Of a stretch of 64,000 nt of DNA, positions 20,365-28,481 are shown one piece after another (position 1 is the stretch's first letter; every line of letters starts with the position of its first letter). The notes under the pieces were generated by a model, which searched no databases, was not told the DNA's origin, and was given only the letters and a program-made list of their open reading frames with translations. A program made the translations under genes and the position numbers. The DNA comes from Xenophilus arseniciresistens (GTDB lineage: Bacteria > Pseudomonadota > Gammaproteobacteria > Burkholderiales > Burkholderiaceae_C), in contig NZ_JAQIPB010000003.1 in assembly GCF_028023875.1 (NCBI RefSeq), positions 124,001-188,000 of the forward strand, given 5' to 3'.

Positions 20365-20381
20365 ATGCAGTTTCTGTGCCA
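20365..20381 (-). promoter_or_regulatory. Sigma-54 promoter of glnA
   Basis: TGGCACAGAAACTGCAT, read on the minus strand, has the invariant GG and GC spaced by 10 bp and fits TGGCAC-N5-TTGCA with one mismatch. It lies about 50 nt upstream of the glnA start. Activation by phosphorylated NtrC is expected. Confidence 0.9.
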
Positions 20382-20443
20382 TCGGCGCCCGCCGCTCCCG
20401 CTGCAGGCTGTGCAGGGTACACGATGCGCGCGACCCGGATAAG

Positions 20444-20460
20444 CTCACCAAAAGCGTGCG
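20444..20460 (-). promoter_or_regulatory. NtrC-binding-like site upstream of glnA
   Basis: CGCACGCTTTTGGTGAG keeps both core half-sites (GCAC and TGGTG) of TGCACCANNNTGGTGCA at exact spacing, 9 of 14 positions. Its centre is about 97 bp before the expected start of transcription, a usual enhancer distance. It sits just 8 nt downstream of the neighbouring gene's stop. Only one site of this quality was seen. Confidence 0.6.
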
Positions 20461-20467
20461 CCACCCG

Positions 20468-21262
20468 TCATCGCACCAATTCAGGGCCAGTGGATGCACC
20501 GAATTCGTGCAGTCCTGTTTTGAGCTGCATGTAGGCGGCCTCCAGGCGTGAAGGCTCGCCCTTGACGCCCAGCTCGATGTGGCGCCCGTATTCTGGGTGG
20601 TCCACGCTGGGCAGGCTGAACACCTTGACGCCCGGATGGGCCCGCTCCACCGCCTCCATCAGGGGCGTGAGGCTGGCCTCCATTGCACCGAAAACGATCA
20701 CGGAGCGCTCCTGCGTGACCACCGGCCGCAGTTGATCGGCATAGACCTTGTCCAGCACCCATTCGGCCATGGGCCAGGCCATGACCGGGAAGCCTGGCAG
20801 GAAATGGACATGGCCCAGGCTGAAGCCCGGGATCTTGTTGTACGGGTTCGGGATCAGCGTCGCGCCCTCGGGGAACACGCCCATGTTGAGCCGGTGCTGG
20901 TTGTCGGCGCGCTCAGGCTCGTAGGGCCGGCCTTCCTCGCGCGCCACGTCCTGCATGCGCTCGCGGATCAGGCGTGCCGCCTCGGGGTGCAGGGCCAGCG
21001 GCCGGCCCAGGGCAGCGGCGGCGCACTGGCGCGTGTGGTCATCAGGCGTGGCACCGATGCCGCCGGTGGAAAAGACCACATCGCCGCCCTCGAAGGCGCG
21101 CCGCAAGGTGGCGGTGATGCGTACCGGGTCGTCGCCCACGTATTCGGCCCAGGCCAGGGGCAGGCCGCGCGCGGCCAGCAGTTCGATGAAGCGGGGCAGG
21201 TGCTTGTCGGCACGCTTGCCCGAGAGGATTTCGTCGCCGACGATGATGAGGCCGAAGTTCAT
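20468..21262 (-). CDS. CinA/MoaB-type molybdopterin-binding domain protein
   Basis: A 264-residue cytoplasmic protein with a single MoCF-binding domain of the competence/damage-inducible CinA N-terminal type: IIVGDEILSGKRADKHLPRF, STGGIGATPDDHTRQ and a NPYNKIPGF / HFLPGFPVMAWPM region. It lacks the C-terminal deamidase half of full CinA. Stand-alone forms may hydrolyse ADP-ribose or NMN-related compounds in some families, but this is not shown for this one. It overlaps the EI24 gene by 4 nt (ATGA) and is last in a five-gene run. Confidence 0.85.
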   Translation of the reverse strand: MNFGLIIVGDEILSGKRADKHLPRFIELLAARGLPLAWAEYVGDDPVRITATLRRAFEGGDVVFSTGGIGATPDDHTRQCAAAALGRPLALHPEAARLIRERMQDVAREEGRPYEPERADNQHRLNMGVFPEGATLIPNPYNKIPGFSLGHVHFLPGFPVMAWPMAEWVLDKVYADQLRPVVTQERSVIVFGAMEASLTPLMEAVERAHPGVKVFSLPSVDHPEYGRHIELGVKGEPSRLEAAYMQLKTGLHEFGASTGPELVR

Positions 21263-22146
21263 GGGGCAGCAGGCGGGATGGGTGCGTTGGAATCGCCGGA
21301 CGGCAGCGCGGCTGCGGGGGGCGGCGGCTCGCCATTGAGGCTGAGCGCCACGCGCGCGGCGCGCAGCTGGGCCAGCGCATCCAGCGCATAGTGGGCGAAC
21401 CACAGCGCCGAGAAGGCGAAGACCACGGTGTAGATCCAGATGGCCAGCGGCACCAGCACGAAGAAGGCGGCCGCGAACAGCAGGCCCGAGGCCCAGACGA
21501 TGCTGGGCGCCGCCCCGAGGTAGCCGCACAGCACGCCGATGGCCAGCAGTTGCAGCCGGTGCTCGCGCATCAGCGTCTGGCGCTCCTCGGCGCTCGCATG
21601 CTCGGCCAGCGCGTCGAAGGCCATGACCTTGAAGGTGAGCCAGCCCCAGATCAGCGGCGGCAGCACCAGCACCAGCGGCGGGATCAGCCACAGCGGCATG
21701 GACACCAGCAGCGCCAGCACGGCCAGCGCCGTGAGCCCCAGCGAGCGCGCCACGCTGAACACGAAGCTGGCGCCCTTCTTGAGTTCCAGGCTCGTGAAAC
21801 GGCGCGAGGCCACCAGGCGGGTCAGGGCCGGGGCCATGAAGGCCGCCACCACCACCAGCGACGCCAGCACCACCAGGGGCGTGAGCGCCAGCACCACCAC
21901 CAGCGGCGCCAGCATGTCGCGCACGTCGGCCGAGAACAGGCCCTGCAGCCAGGCCCAGAAGCCGGCCAGCAGCGGCCAGCCGTTGAGCGCCTCGTGCGTC
22001 CAGGCCACGGCCGGTTCCCAGTAGAAGTAGCCCAGCCCCAGGCCCAGCGCCACCATCAGCGCCAGCGGCAGCAGCGACAACAGGATCACGCGCGGCATCA
22101 GGCAATAGGCCGCCGCGCGCCAGAAGGAATCGAGGAAGAGTTTCAT
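21259..22146 (-). CDS. EI24-domain (CysZ-like) inner-membrane protein
   Basis: A 295-residue polytopic membrane protein with hydrophobic segments near residues 18-42, 78-102, 130-165 and 200-250. The N-terminal DSFWRAAAYCLMPRVILLSL and the middle MPLWLIPPLVLVLPPLIWGWL match the EI24 / CysZ family. CysZ proteins move sulfate, but sequence alone does not show that here and no sulfur genes are near. The C-terminal tail is Pro-rich and likely disordered. The next gene starts inside its stop codon. Confidence 0.85.
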   Translation of the reverse strand: MKLFLDSFWRAAAYCLMPRVILLSLLPLALMVALGLGLGYFYWEPAVAWTHEALNGWPLLAGFWAWLQGLFSADVRDMLAPLVVVLALTPLVVLASLVVVAAFMAPALTRLVASRRFTSLELKKGASFVFSVARSLGLTALAVLALLVSMPLWLIPPLVLVLPPLIWGWLTFKVMAFDALAEHASAEERQTLMREHRLQLLAIGVLCGYLGAAPSIVWASGLLFAAAFFVLVPLAIWIYTVVFAFSALWFAHYALDALAQLRAARVALSLNGEPPPPAAALPSGDSNAPIPPAAP

Positions 22147-22197
22147 GGCTGGGCGAGCATAGCCGGCCCGTGCGCAGCCCCGCCGGCCAAAGGCTCT

Positions 22198-23199
22198 TCA
22201 GCCGCGGCCCGCCAGGCGGCACAGGCCCAGCCACTGCTGGGCCCAGAAGCCGCGGCCGTAGTCGCGCAAACGGCCGTGCGCATCGGGCTCCACCTGGTCA
22301 CGGATGCCGGTGTCGGGGTAGCGGCTGCTGAAGTCGGCACTGCGAAAAAGCATGTCCCACCACGGCAGAAGCACGCCGAAGTTGCAGCCGCCCAGGGCAC
22401 GGGTGGTGGATGGCGGCTGCGCCGTCAAAGGCTCGGGCCGCTCATGCCCGATGCCGATGGCATGGTGCGTGCGGTGGAAGGCCGGGCTGATCCACAGCCG
22501 CTCGCCCCAGCGGCCGAAGGACAGGCGCAGGTTGGCGTGCTGCAGGCTTTCGGACAGTTGCGTGAAGGCGACCACGGCGATGAACTGGCCCGGCGCAACA
22601 CCGATCAGCTGCGCCACCACGACGATGATCGCGTCGTGCAGCAGGTCGTCCAGCAGGTGGTTGCGGTTGTCGCTCCACATGGTCATCTGCCGCTGCGAAT
22701 GATGCAGCGCATGCAGGCTCCACCACCACTGCCAGCGGTGCTGGCCGCGGTGGATCAGGTACTCCACGAAGTCCAGCACCACCAGGTAGATCAGCAGCGA
22801 GACCCACGCGATGTCGGTGACGCCGGGCCAAAGCTGGTCTAGGTGAAGCGTGCCCCAGCCCGCGCCGCGCAGCGCGCCCAGCACGTCGTCGAAGAGCGGA
22901 TCGACCCCGAAGAACAGGACCAGCCTGAACAGGCCCAGCCGGTGGATCAGCGTGTAGAGGATGTCGGTGCGGATGGCCTGGCGGTCATGCACCGGCTCCA
23001 CCGGCCGCCAGCGCTGCAGCGGCGCAAAGACGGCGAGCATCACCGCGATCTGCAGGAGCCCGACCAGCAGCCAGCCCGTGGCGTCGAAGGCGTCCTCCGT
23101 CCAGCCGCCCAGGCCGGCGGCGTACACCAGCGGCTGCACCACGGCCTCGAACAGGGTCTGCTGCAGCCAGCCGAAGGCGTCTGCCAGGTGGTCAAGCAT
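22198..23199 (-). CDS. Sterol desaturase / fatty acid hydroxylase family protein
   Basis: A 333-residue membrane enzyme of the di-iron hydroxylase superfamily. Histidine clusters are HRGQH, HALHHSQ and HRTHHAIG, the expected eight-His set, placed between hydrophobic segments (about residues 35-55, 85-105, 130-150 and 190-215). It probably hydroxylates or desaturates a lipid chain with O2; the substrate is unknown. The start at 23199 follows the deacetylase stop by 8 nt; a longer frame upstream only runs through that gene. It is third in the run beta-propeller / deacetylase / hydroxylase / EI24 / CinA-like. Confidence 0.9.
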   Translation of the reverse strand: MLDHLADAFGWLQQTLFEAVVQPLVYAAGLGGWTEDAFDATGWLLVGLLQIAVMLAVFAPLQRWRPVEPVHDRQAIRTDILYTLIHRLGLFRLVLFFGVDPLFDDVLGALRGAGWGTLHLDQLWPGVTDIAWVSLLIYLVVLDFVEYLIHRGQHRWQWWWSLHALHHSQRQMTMWSDNRNHLLDDLLHDAIIVVVAQLIGVAPGQFIAVVAFTQLSESLQHANLRLSFGRWGERLWISPAFHRTHHAIGIGHERPEPLTAQPPSTTRALGGCNFGVLLPWWDMLFRSADFSSRYPDTGIRDQVEPDAHGRLRDYGRGFWAQQWLGLCRLAGRG

Positions 23200-23207
23200 G
23201 GACAAAT

Positions 23208-24014
23208 TCAGGGATGCGCGGCGATCCAGGCGCGGTAGTCCGGATGCTCGCGCAGCGTGCGAAAGCAAAAGCCCTGGGCCTTCAGGCCCACGAGCAGCGG
23301 CTCCAGAACGGCGGGCGCCCACGGGTCCTTGCGCGACCAGATGCCCAGGTGGGCCAGCAGGATGTCGCCGGGCTGGATCTTCTCCAGCGCCTGCGCCAGC
23401 AGCTTGTCGTTGGGGTACTTCTCGCTGGGCAGCTCGTCGCCGAGGAAGCCCGCGGGCGACCAGCCCACATGGCGGTAGCCACAGGCCTGGGCCGCCTGCT
23501 CCAGCTTCGGCGAGGTCTTGCCGCCCGGCGCGCGCCACAACGGCAGCGGCTTGACGCCCGTGATGTGGGCCAGCCGGTCGCTGGCCTGCTGGATGCTCTC
23601 GCAGTACTGCGCCGCGCTCCAGGTGAAGGTGCGGCCCGCAAAGGCGCCTGCCGAGGGGCGGATGCGAAAGCGCGGCTCCACCGTGCGCTCGTCGCCCATC
23701 CAGTAGGCATGGCTGTGCGTGTGCGAGGCGAAGGCATGGCCTTCGGCCGCCCTCGCCTTCCACCACGGCGCCCAGTGGTTGTCCAGGCTGTCGCCGTCGG
23801 TCAGCGTCTTCTCGGCGGCGCCGAAGAAGGTCACGCGGACCTGCTGGCGCTTGAGCACGTCGGCCACCAGCGGGGCCACGCCCATGTGGCCGGTGTCGAA
23901 GGTCAGGTACAGCGGCTTATCGCAGCTGGCGGGCGCTGCGGGAATGGGCTGTGCCGCCGCAACCCCGGCCACCAGGGCCAGCCCGGCCAGCGCAAGGCGT
24001 TCAGCGCCTGGCAT
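23208..24014 (-). CDS. Polysaccharide deacetylase (NodB fold) with altered first motif
   Basis: A 268-residue exported protein with a signal peptide (LALAGLALVAGVAAAQP). The NodB domain shows motif 1 as TFDTGH instead of TFDDGP: the first Asp (catalytic base) is kept but the second (metal-binding) is Thr. Motif 2 is SHTHSH (H-x3-H retained), motif 3 is WRAPGG and motif 4 is DILLAHLGIW. It may still bind metal through the histidines, or act on an unusual substrate. Its start overlaps the stop of the beta-propeller gene by 14 nt. Target could be peptidoglycan or a surface polysaccharide; this is not decidable here. Confidence 0.85.
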   Translation of the reverse strand: MPGAERLALAGLALVAGVAAAQPIPAAPASCDKPLYLTFDTGHMGVAPLVADVLKRQQVRVTFFGAAEKTLTDGDSLDNHWAPWWKARAAEGHAFASHTHSHAYWMGDERTVEPRFRIRPSAGAFAGRTFTWSAAQYCESIQQASDRLAHITGVKPLPLWRAPGGKTSPKLEQAAQACGYRHVGWSPAGFLGDELPSEKYPNDKLLAQALEKIQPGDILLAHLGIWSRKDPWAPAVLEPLLVGLKAQGFCFRTLREHPDYRAWIAAHP

Positions 24015-25047
24015 GGTCCAGCGTCCAGACGCCGTGCGGCGAACGGCCCACGGGCACGCTGCGGCTGAGCTTGCCACTGGCCAGATCGATCACGCTGAGT
24101 TTGCGCGCCCAGCGCGAGGTCACATACAACGTCTTGCCATCGGCCGACACGTCCATGCAGTCCGGCCCGCCAGGCACGGCGTAGGTGGCGCTGACCTTGA
24201 GGCTGGCCAGGTCGATGCGGCTGATGGTGTTGGCCACGCGGTTGCTCACGAAGACGGACTTGCCGTCGCCCGCCGAGCGGAAGGCGTGCGCGCCCTTTCC
24301 GGTGACGATGCGGCTGGTCTCGCGCGGCGTGGGGCCGGAGACGTCGAAGACCTGCACGGCGTCGCTGCCCGTCAGGCCCACGAGCAGGGTCTTGTCGCCC
24401 GGCAGGCCGAACACGTCGGCCGGCATCGCGCCCGTGGCCACGCGCCAGCGGATGCGCTGCGTGGCCAGGTCGACGGCGATCAGCTCGTCGCTGTCCTGCA
24501 TGCTCACGTAGGCGACGGTGCTGCGGCTGTCGATCCAGATGTGGCTGGGCGTCTTGCCGGTGGGGATGCGCTGGGCCAGCTGCAGGTCCTTGCCGTTCCA
24601 GCGGTACACATCCACGTGGTTGAGCCGGTTCGCCGCCGTGACGAACCACTTCATGTCGGGCGAGAAGCGCAGGTGATAGGGGTCGATGATGTCGTACACC
24701 GTGCGCTGCAGCGCGCCCGTGCGCGGGTCGAAAAAGCTCAGCGAATCACCGGCCGAATTGGCCACGATCACCGATTTCTCGTCGGGCGTGAGGTACAGGT
24801 GATGGGGCTCCTTGCCCACGGCCACGCGCTGGCGCTCGCTCCAGCTCAGCGGGTCGATGAGGCTCACGGTGGCGTCCAGCGAATTGAGCACGAAGATCGG
24901 CGGCGCGGCCCCCGCCCCGGCCGGCTGCGCCAGCGCAGGCAGCGCGCTCAGGCCCGTCAGCAGGGCACAACAGGCCGTGAGGGCAAGACGGAATGACCGC
25001 AGCAGGCGGGCACGGACAGGGGCAAAAACGGAGGGCAAGGTGCGCAT
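24001..25047 (-). CDS. Secreted YVTN-type beta-propeller protein
   Basis: A 348-residue protein with a long basic signal peptide (RARLLRSFRLALTACCALL to PALAQ). The body is built of about seven repeats of roughly 40 residues of the YVTN/cytochrome-D1-like type, for example VANSAGDSLSFFDPRTG, VSMQDSDELIAVDLATQ, VSNRVANTISRIDLAS and VTSRWARKLSVIDLASG. No haem motif is seen. Such propellers usually act as scaffolds or binding platforms in the periplasm. It is first in a five-gene run and overlaps the deacetylase gene, which suggests the two work together. Confidence 0.87.
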   Translation of the reverse strand: MRTLPSVFAPVRARLLRSFRLALTACCALLTGLSALPALAQPAGAGAAPPIFVLNSLDATVSLIDPLSWSERQRVAVGKEPHHLYLTPDEKSVIVANSAGDSLSFFDPRTGALQRTVYDIIDPYHLRFSPDMKWFVTAANRLNHVDVYRWNGKDLQLAQRIPTGKTPSHIWIDSRSTVAYVSMQDSDELIAVDLATQRIRWRVATGAMPADVFGLPGDKTLLVGLTGSDAVQVFDVSGPTPRETSRIVTGKGAHAFRSAGDGKSVFVSNRVANTISRIDLASLKVSATYAVPGGPDCMDVSADGKTLYVTSRWARKLSVIDLASGKLSRSVPVGRSPHGVWTLDHARR

Positions 25048-25135
25048 TCCTCAACAGCGGTGCGCAGCATAACGGCCCAGTGTGCGTTCCGGCTGACCAG
25101 GCGCAGCGGCTGACGCCTGCGCCCCACACATGTCT

Positions 25136-25885
25136 TCAGCGAGGCCGCTGGCGCAGCGCCTCCACCTCGTCGGGCGTCAGCCAGCGCCACTGGCCCGGGG
25201 CCAGGTCCTCGGGCAGCACCAGATCGCCGACGCGCGAGCGATGCAGGCCCTCCACGCGGTTGCCCACGGCGGCCACCATGCGCTTGACCTGGTGGTACTT
25301 GCCTTCGGTGATCGTCAGGCGCAGATGCAGCTCAGCCACGCGCTCGGCGGCCGCGGCGCGCACGGGCGCCGGATCGTCGTCCAGCACCACGCCCGCGCAG
25401 AGCTTGCGGATCTGCTCGTCGCTCACCGGGTGCTTGGCCTGCACTTCGTAGACCTTGGGCACATGGTGCTTGGGAGACGCCATGCGATGGATGAACTGCC
25501 CGTCGTCGGACAGCAGCAGCAGGCCCGTGGTGTCCTGGTCGAGCCGGCCGATGGTCTGTACGCCCGACAGCGCCGTGCGCGCCGGGCGCTGGCGCAGCGG
25601 CGCAGGCAGCAGCGTGTAGATGCTGGGCCAGGCCGAGGGCTTGTGCGAACACTCGGTGCCCGCGGGTTTGTTCAGCAGCACATAGGCCAGCGCGTGGTAG
25701 CGCCAGGCCTGGCCCTGCACCTCGAAGGGCAGGTCTTCCACCGCTTCCACCTGCTGGGTGGCATCGCGAACCGGCACGCCGTCCACCTTCACCCACCCCT
25801 GCTGGACCAGCCCCGCGCACACGCGGCGCGTGCCAAACCCCTGGCTGTAGAGCAACTCCTGCAACTGCATCAATGACGACGACAT
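25136..25885 (-). CDS. rsuA: 16S rRNA pseudouridine synthase RsuA family
   Basis: A 249-residue enzyme that makes pseudouridine 516 in 16S rRNA. An S4 domain (LQELLYSQGFGTRRVCAGLV, residues about 8-60) precedes the catalytic motif IGRLDQDTTGLLLLSDDG, where Asp is the nucleophile, and EGKYHQVKRM near the end. The size and the Gly-Arg-Leu-Asp form fit RsuA/RluB/RluE; RsuA is favoured by the S4 domain and length. AGGAAG lies 4 nt upstream of the ATG. It is 27 nt downstream of the methyltransferase gene and likely co-transcribed. Confidence 0.9.
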   Translation of the reverse strand: MSSSLMQLQELLYSQGFGTRRVCAGLVQQGWVKVDGVPVRDATQQVEAVEDLPFEVQGQAWRYHALAYVLLNKPAGTECSHKPSAWPSIYTLLPAPLRQRPARTALSGVQTIGRLDQDTTGLLLLSDDGQFIHRMASPKHHVPKVYEVQAKHPVSDEQIRKLCAGVVLDDDPAPVRAAAAERVAELHLRLTITEGKYHQVKRMVAAVGNRVEGLHRSRVGDLVLPEDLAPGQWRWLTPDEVEALRQRPR

Positions 25886-25912
25886 CGACTTCCTGGTTCC
25901 TTCTTTTCTTCT

Positions 25913-27517
25913 TCAAGCAATGAGCAATCCTTTTCGGCGCAGCTGGCGCAGCGCGGGCTGCAATTGCTCCTGCGCCAGCACCTCCTGCAGGGCTGCGTCG
26001 GTCACGGCCTGATCGTCCTTCATGAAGCGCAGGCGCCCGGCGCGCACTTCGGCCAGCACATGCGCGCTCAACTGCTGCGCGTCATGGGCGCCGTCGAGCA
26101 GCGGCAGCAGCGTGCGTTCGAGCGCCGTGAGCGCCACCAGCTCATGCCACTGGTTGCAGACCGAGGCCTCGGCCCCGTCGGCCAGGTCCAGGCCGGGCGC
26201 CTGGCGCACCAGGTGCGAAACCAGCGGCGCGGACGACACGTCCGGCGCCACCAGCAAGGGCTGGCAGCGCACGCGCACCGCGCCCAGGATCAGCAGCTCC
26301 TCGAGCATGGCCATCACCGGATCGTGAACGCTGGCCTGCGGCTCGCCCACGCGCGCCGACACGGCGGCCACCAGGGTGTCCACATCCACGGTGGCCGGAT
26401 AGCGCTGCTCCAGTTCCATCGCCACCGCCTTGTGCACCGGCAGGCGCAGCGTCAGCGAATGGTTGCGCAGGCCGACGCAGGGCTGCTCCTGCGCGTCCAG
26501 CGTGATGGGCGAGCCGTCCGGTGCCGCAAACATGCCCGCGTAGTGCAGCGCGCGCAGCCGCGTGCGCTCCAGCCGGTAGCGGATCTGCGGCTGGCGCGCC
26601 TGGTGCACCAGCAGGCTCTGGCGGAAGGTGCGGTTGACGAGGAAGTCCAGGTACTGCTCTAGCATGACCTGGCTGCCGCCGCATTCGCGCAGCAGCGGCT
26701 CGCGCACCTTCTCGCCGTAGTTCTGCACGAACATGGTGGAAGGCTCGGCATCGCAGAGGTAGGCCAGTTCGTGCTCGCCCGCACGCGCGACGAACTCCTT
26801 GAAATAACAGGGCGCGTTGCACGGCTCCAGGAACTCGTGCAGCAGGTACGAATTGCTGGCGCTGCGCACGATGGGCATGGCCTCGTCCAGCGTCTTCTTG
26901 AGCACGCTGTCGGGCCTGGCCGACTGCTCCAGAAACTCCAGCATGCCCCGCGCATACGCGAGCTTTTCCTCGGGCGTGTCGCGCGGGCCGCCGCGCAGCA
27001 TCATGGCATCGCGCACGATCTCGCGCGCCTTCCAGCCCGGGTAGACGTTGTAGCTCACGTAGGCCACGCCCTCGGGCGCCAGGTTCTGCCGGCACACGCG
27101 CAGGATCGCGGCCTGCACCTCGGGCGGCACCCAGCTGTAGACACCATGGCACAGGATGTAGTCGAACTGGCCCAGCGAGGCGTCGATGTCGGTGATGCTC
27201 AGCGTGCGCAACTGCGCATTGGGCACATGCACGCGCGCCAGCAGCGCCTGGCCATCCTGGATCTGCAGCGCCGACAGGTCCACGCCCAGCATCTGCGCCT
27301 GCGGATGGCGCGCAGCCATGGGGACGAGATTGCCGCCGGAAGCGCAGCCCAGCTCCAGCACGCGGGCGCGCGCAGGCACTGCGGCCTCCAGCGCGAACAG
27401 CGCGGCCAGCACCTCCAGATGCTCGATGTCCGTCTGGGGAAAGGGGTGCGAGACATAGGGCACCGCGTCGTAGTACCTGCCGATCTGTTCGGACTCGCTG
27501 GAAGGCATCGCTGACAT
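25913..27517 (-). CDS. Class I methyltransferase with methyltransferase regulatory domain
   Basis: A 534-residue cytoplasmic protein. Residues about 20-200 form a Rossmann SAM-dependent methyltransferase (VLELGCASGGNLVPMA is motif I; GVDLSALQI; YILCHGVYSWVP). The middle and C-terminal part matches the regulatory domain seen in similar bacterial proteins (KEFVARAGEHELAYLCDAEPSTMF). The substrate is unknown; homologues sit beside surface or secondary-metabolite genes or alone. GAGAGGAG lies 4-5 nt before ATG 27517. The gene precedes rsuA and ends a minus-strand pair; the tRNA operon terminator is upstream. Confidence 0.88.
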   Translation of the reverse strand: MSAMPSSESEQIGRYYDAVPYVSHPFPQTDIEHLEVLAALFALEAAVPARARVLELGCASGGNLVPMAARHPQAQMLGVDLSALQIQDGQALLARVHVPNAQLRTLSITDIDASLGQFDYILCHGVYSWVPPEVQAAILRVCRQNLAPEGVAYVSYNVYPGWKAREIVRDAMMLRGGPRDTPEEKLAYARGMLEFLEQSARPDSVLKKTLDEAMPIVRSASNSYLLHEFLEPCNAPCYFKEFVARAGEHELAYLCDAEPSTMFVQNYGEKVREPLLRECGGSQVMLEQYLDFLVNRTFRQSLLVHQARQPQIRYRLERTRLRALHYAGMFAAPDGSPITLDAQEQPCVGLRNHSLTLRLPVHKAVAMELEQRYPATVDVDTLVAAVSARVGEPQASVHDPVMAMLEELLILGAVRVRCQPLLVAPDVSSAPLVSHLVRQAPGLDLADGAEASVCNQWHELVALTALERTLLPLLDGAHDAQQLSAHVLAEVRAGRLRFMKDDQAVTDAALQEVLAQEQLQPALRQLRRKGLLIA

Positions 27518-27694
27518 GGTTCTCCTCTCGGGACGGGGCGCCAGAGACGACCTGGCGGCGGGCGCTCGCGCATTGGAGCACAGGGCTAAGCACGCACAAG
27601 GGCGCGCCTGGCCGGCCATCCACCGGCTCGCGGGTGGGCGTCATTCAAGGGCCATTGATGGACGAGCGGGCATGGCCCATGGCAGCAGCCAAAG

Positions 27695-27724
27695 AAAAAG
27701 CCCCTGCAGATGACTGCAAGGGCT
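27695..27724 (-). terminator. Terminator at the end of the tRNA operon
   Basis: On the minus strand AGCCCTTGCAG pairs with CTGCAGGGGCT (one T-G pair) around a 4-nt loop, followed by TTTTC. It lies 6 nt past the CCA end of the last tRNA-Asp. Confidence 0.85.
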
Positions 27725-27730
27725 TGGATC

Positions 27731-27807
27731 TGGCGGAGTGGACGGGACTCGAACCCGCGACCCCCGGCGTGACAGGCCGGTATTCTAACCAACTGAACTA
27801 CCACTCC
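27731..27807 (-). tRNA. tRNA-Asp (GTC), copy 2 of 2
   Basis: A 77-nt gene with encoded CCA. Acceptor stem GGAGTGG/CCACTCC, anticodon GTC in CCTGTCACG, T loop TTCGAGT, discriminator G. It reads identically to the copy at 28028-28104 over the tRNA body. It is the last gene of the operon. Confidence 0.97.
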
Positions 27808-27868
27808 GCGGTGGTGCTGCTTTCGCGCCTGCATGCCGAGCGATGCAAGCGCCAAGTGCCACAGAACT

Positions 27869-27944
27869 TGGCGACCCTACGGGGATTCGAACCCCGGTAC
27901 TCACCGTGAAAGGGTGATGTCCTAGGCCTCTAGACGATAGGGTC
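27869..27944 (-). tRNA. tRNA-Glu (TTC), copy 2 of 2
   Basis: A 76-nt gene with encoded CCA. It starts GACCCTATCGTC, has anticodon TTC in CCCTTTCACGG, T loop TTCGAAT and discriminator G. It reads identically to the copy at 28151-28226. Confidence 0.97.
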
Positions 27945-27990
27945 AGGCCTTTGGAATGCGCGTCACGATCAACGCAGCATTCCGGCAATA

Positions 27991-28021
27991 AAAAGCCCTT
28001 TCGGATTTCTCCAAAAGGGCT
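27991..28021 (-). terminator. Hairpin with U-tract inside the tRNA operon
   Basis: On the minus strand AGCCCTTT (28021-28014) pairs with AAAGGGCT (28001-27994), leaving a 12-nt loop, and is followed by TTTTTATT. It lies 7 nt past the first tRNA-Asp and would partly stop transcription before the second Glu-Asp pair. This fits a duplicated unit that carried its own terminator. Confidence 0.72.
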
Positions 28022-28027
28022 CCTGTT

Positions 28028-28104
28028 TGGCGGAGTGGACGGGACTCGAACCCGCGACCCCCGGCGTGACAGGCCGGTATTCTAACCAACTGAACTACCA
28101 CTCC
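28028..28104 (-). tRNA. tRNA-Asp (GTC), copy 1 of 2
   Basis: A 77-nt gene with encoded CCA, anticodon GTC and acceptor stem GGAGTGG/CCACTCC. It is third in the transcript after Ala and Glu, and is followed by a terminator-like hairpin. Confidence 0.97.
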
Positions 28105-28150
28105 TGGTAGGTAGCTTCGGCGCCTTTCGGCAACCCAAGCGCTACTGACT

Positions 28151-28226
28151 TGGCGACCCTACGGGGATTCGAACCCCGGTACTCACCGTGAAAGGGTGAT
28201 GTCCTAGGCCTCTAGACGATAGGGTC
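28151..28226 (-). tRNA. tRNA-Glu (TTC), copy 1 of 2
   Basis: A 76-nt gene with encoded CCA and anticodon TTC. It is second in the operon, 56 nt after tRNA-Ala. The cognate synthetase gene gltX is immediately upstream of the operon. Confidence 0.97.
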
Positions 28227-28282
28227 AAAACCTAAGAACCGCGTCGCGATCAACGCTTTCTTCTCGACAACGATTGGATGAA

Positions 28283-28358
<76 letters not shown>

Positions 28359-28451
28359 ACGAAATCTTTTCAGATTCTGCTTTTCGTCTGCTTCCGCCGG
28401 GCTTTCGCTTCGGCTTTGTTTTCGAAAAGCTTCGTTGCTGTCGAGCCTCGC

Positions 28452-28481
28452 AGTATATAGCGATTTTCAGTGCTCACGCAA
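28452..28481 (-). promoter_or_regulatory. Promoter of the tRNA operon, overlapping the end of gltX
   Basis: On the minus strand TTGCGT (28481-28476) and TATACT (28457-28452) are 18 bp apart, with an A-rich spacer and a GC-rich discriminator (GCGAGG). GC-rich discriminators are typical of stringently controlled stable-RNA promoters. The -35 lies inside the last codons of gltX, so the tRNAs can be made independently of the upstream operon. Confidence 0.65.

Larger units (their letters stand above)
27731..28257 (-). repeat. Tandem duplication of a tRNA-Glu/tRNA-Asp unit
   Basis: Two Glu-Asp units, 27731-27976 and 28028-28257, have matching tRNA bodies. The upstream flanks are similar too: GCGTC(A/G)CGATCAACGC occurs before both Glu genes (about 27960-27976 and 28241-28257). 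The spacers between Glu and Asp have diverged more. This suggests an old local duplication held by selection on the tRNAs. Confidence 0.8.

Noticed and set aside
22198-23766. Longer sterol desaturase frame starting in the deacetylase gene
   Set aside because: The first 189 residues are the shifted frame of the deacetylase; the true start at 23199 gives normal length and membrane topology.
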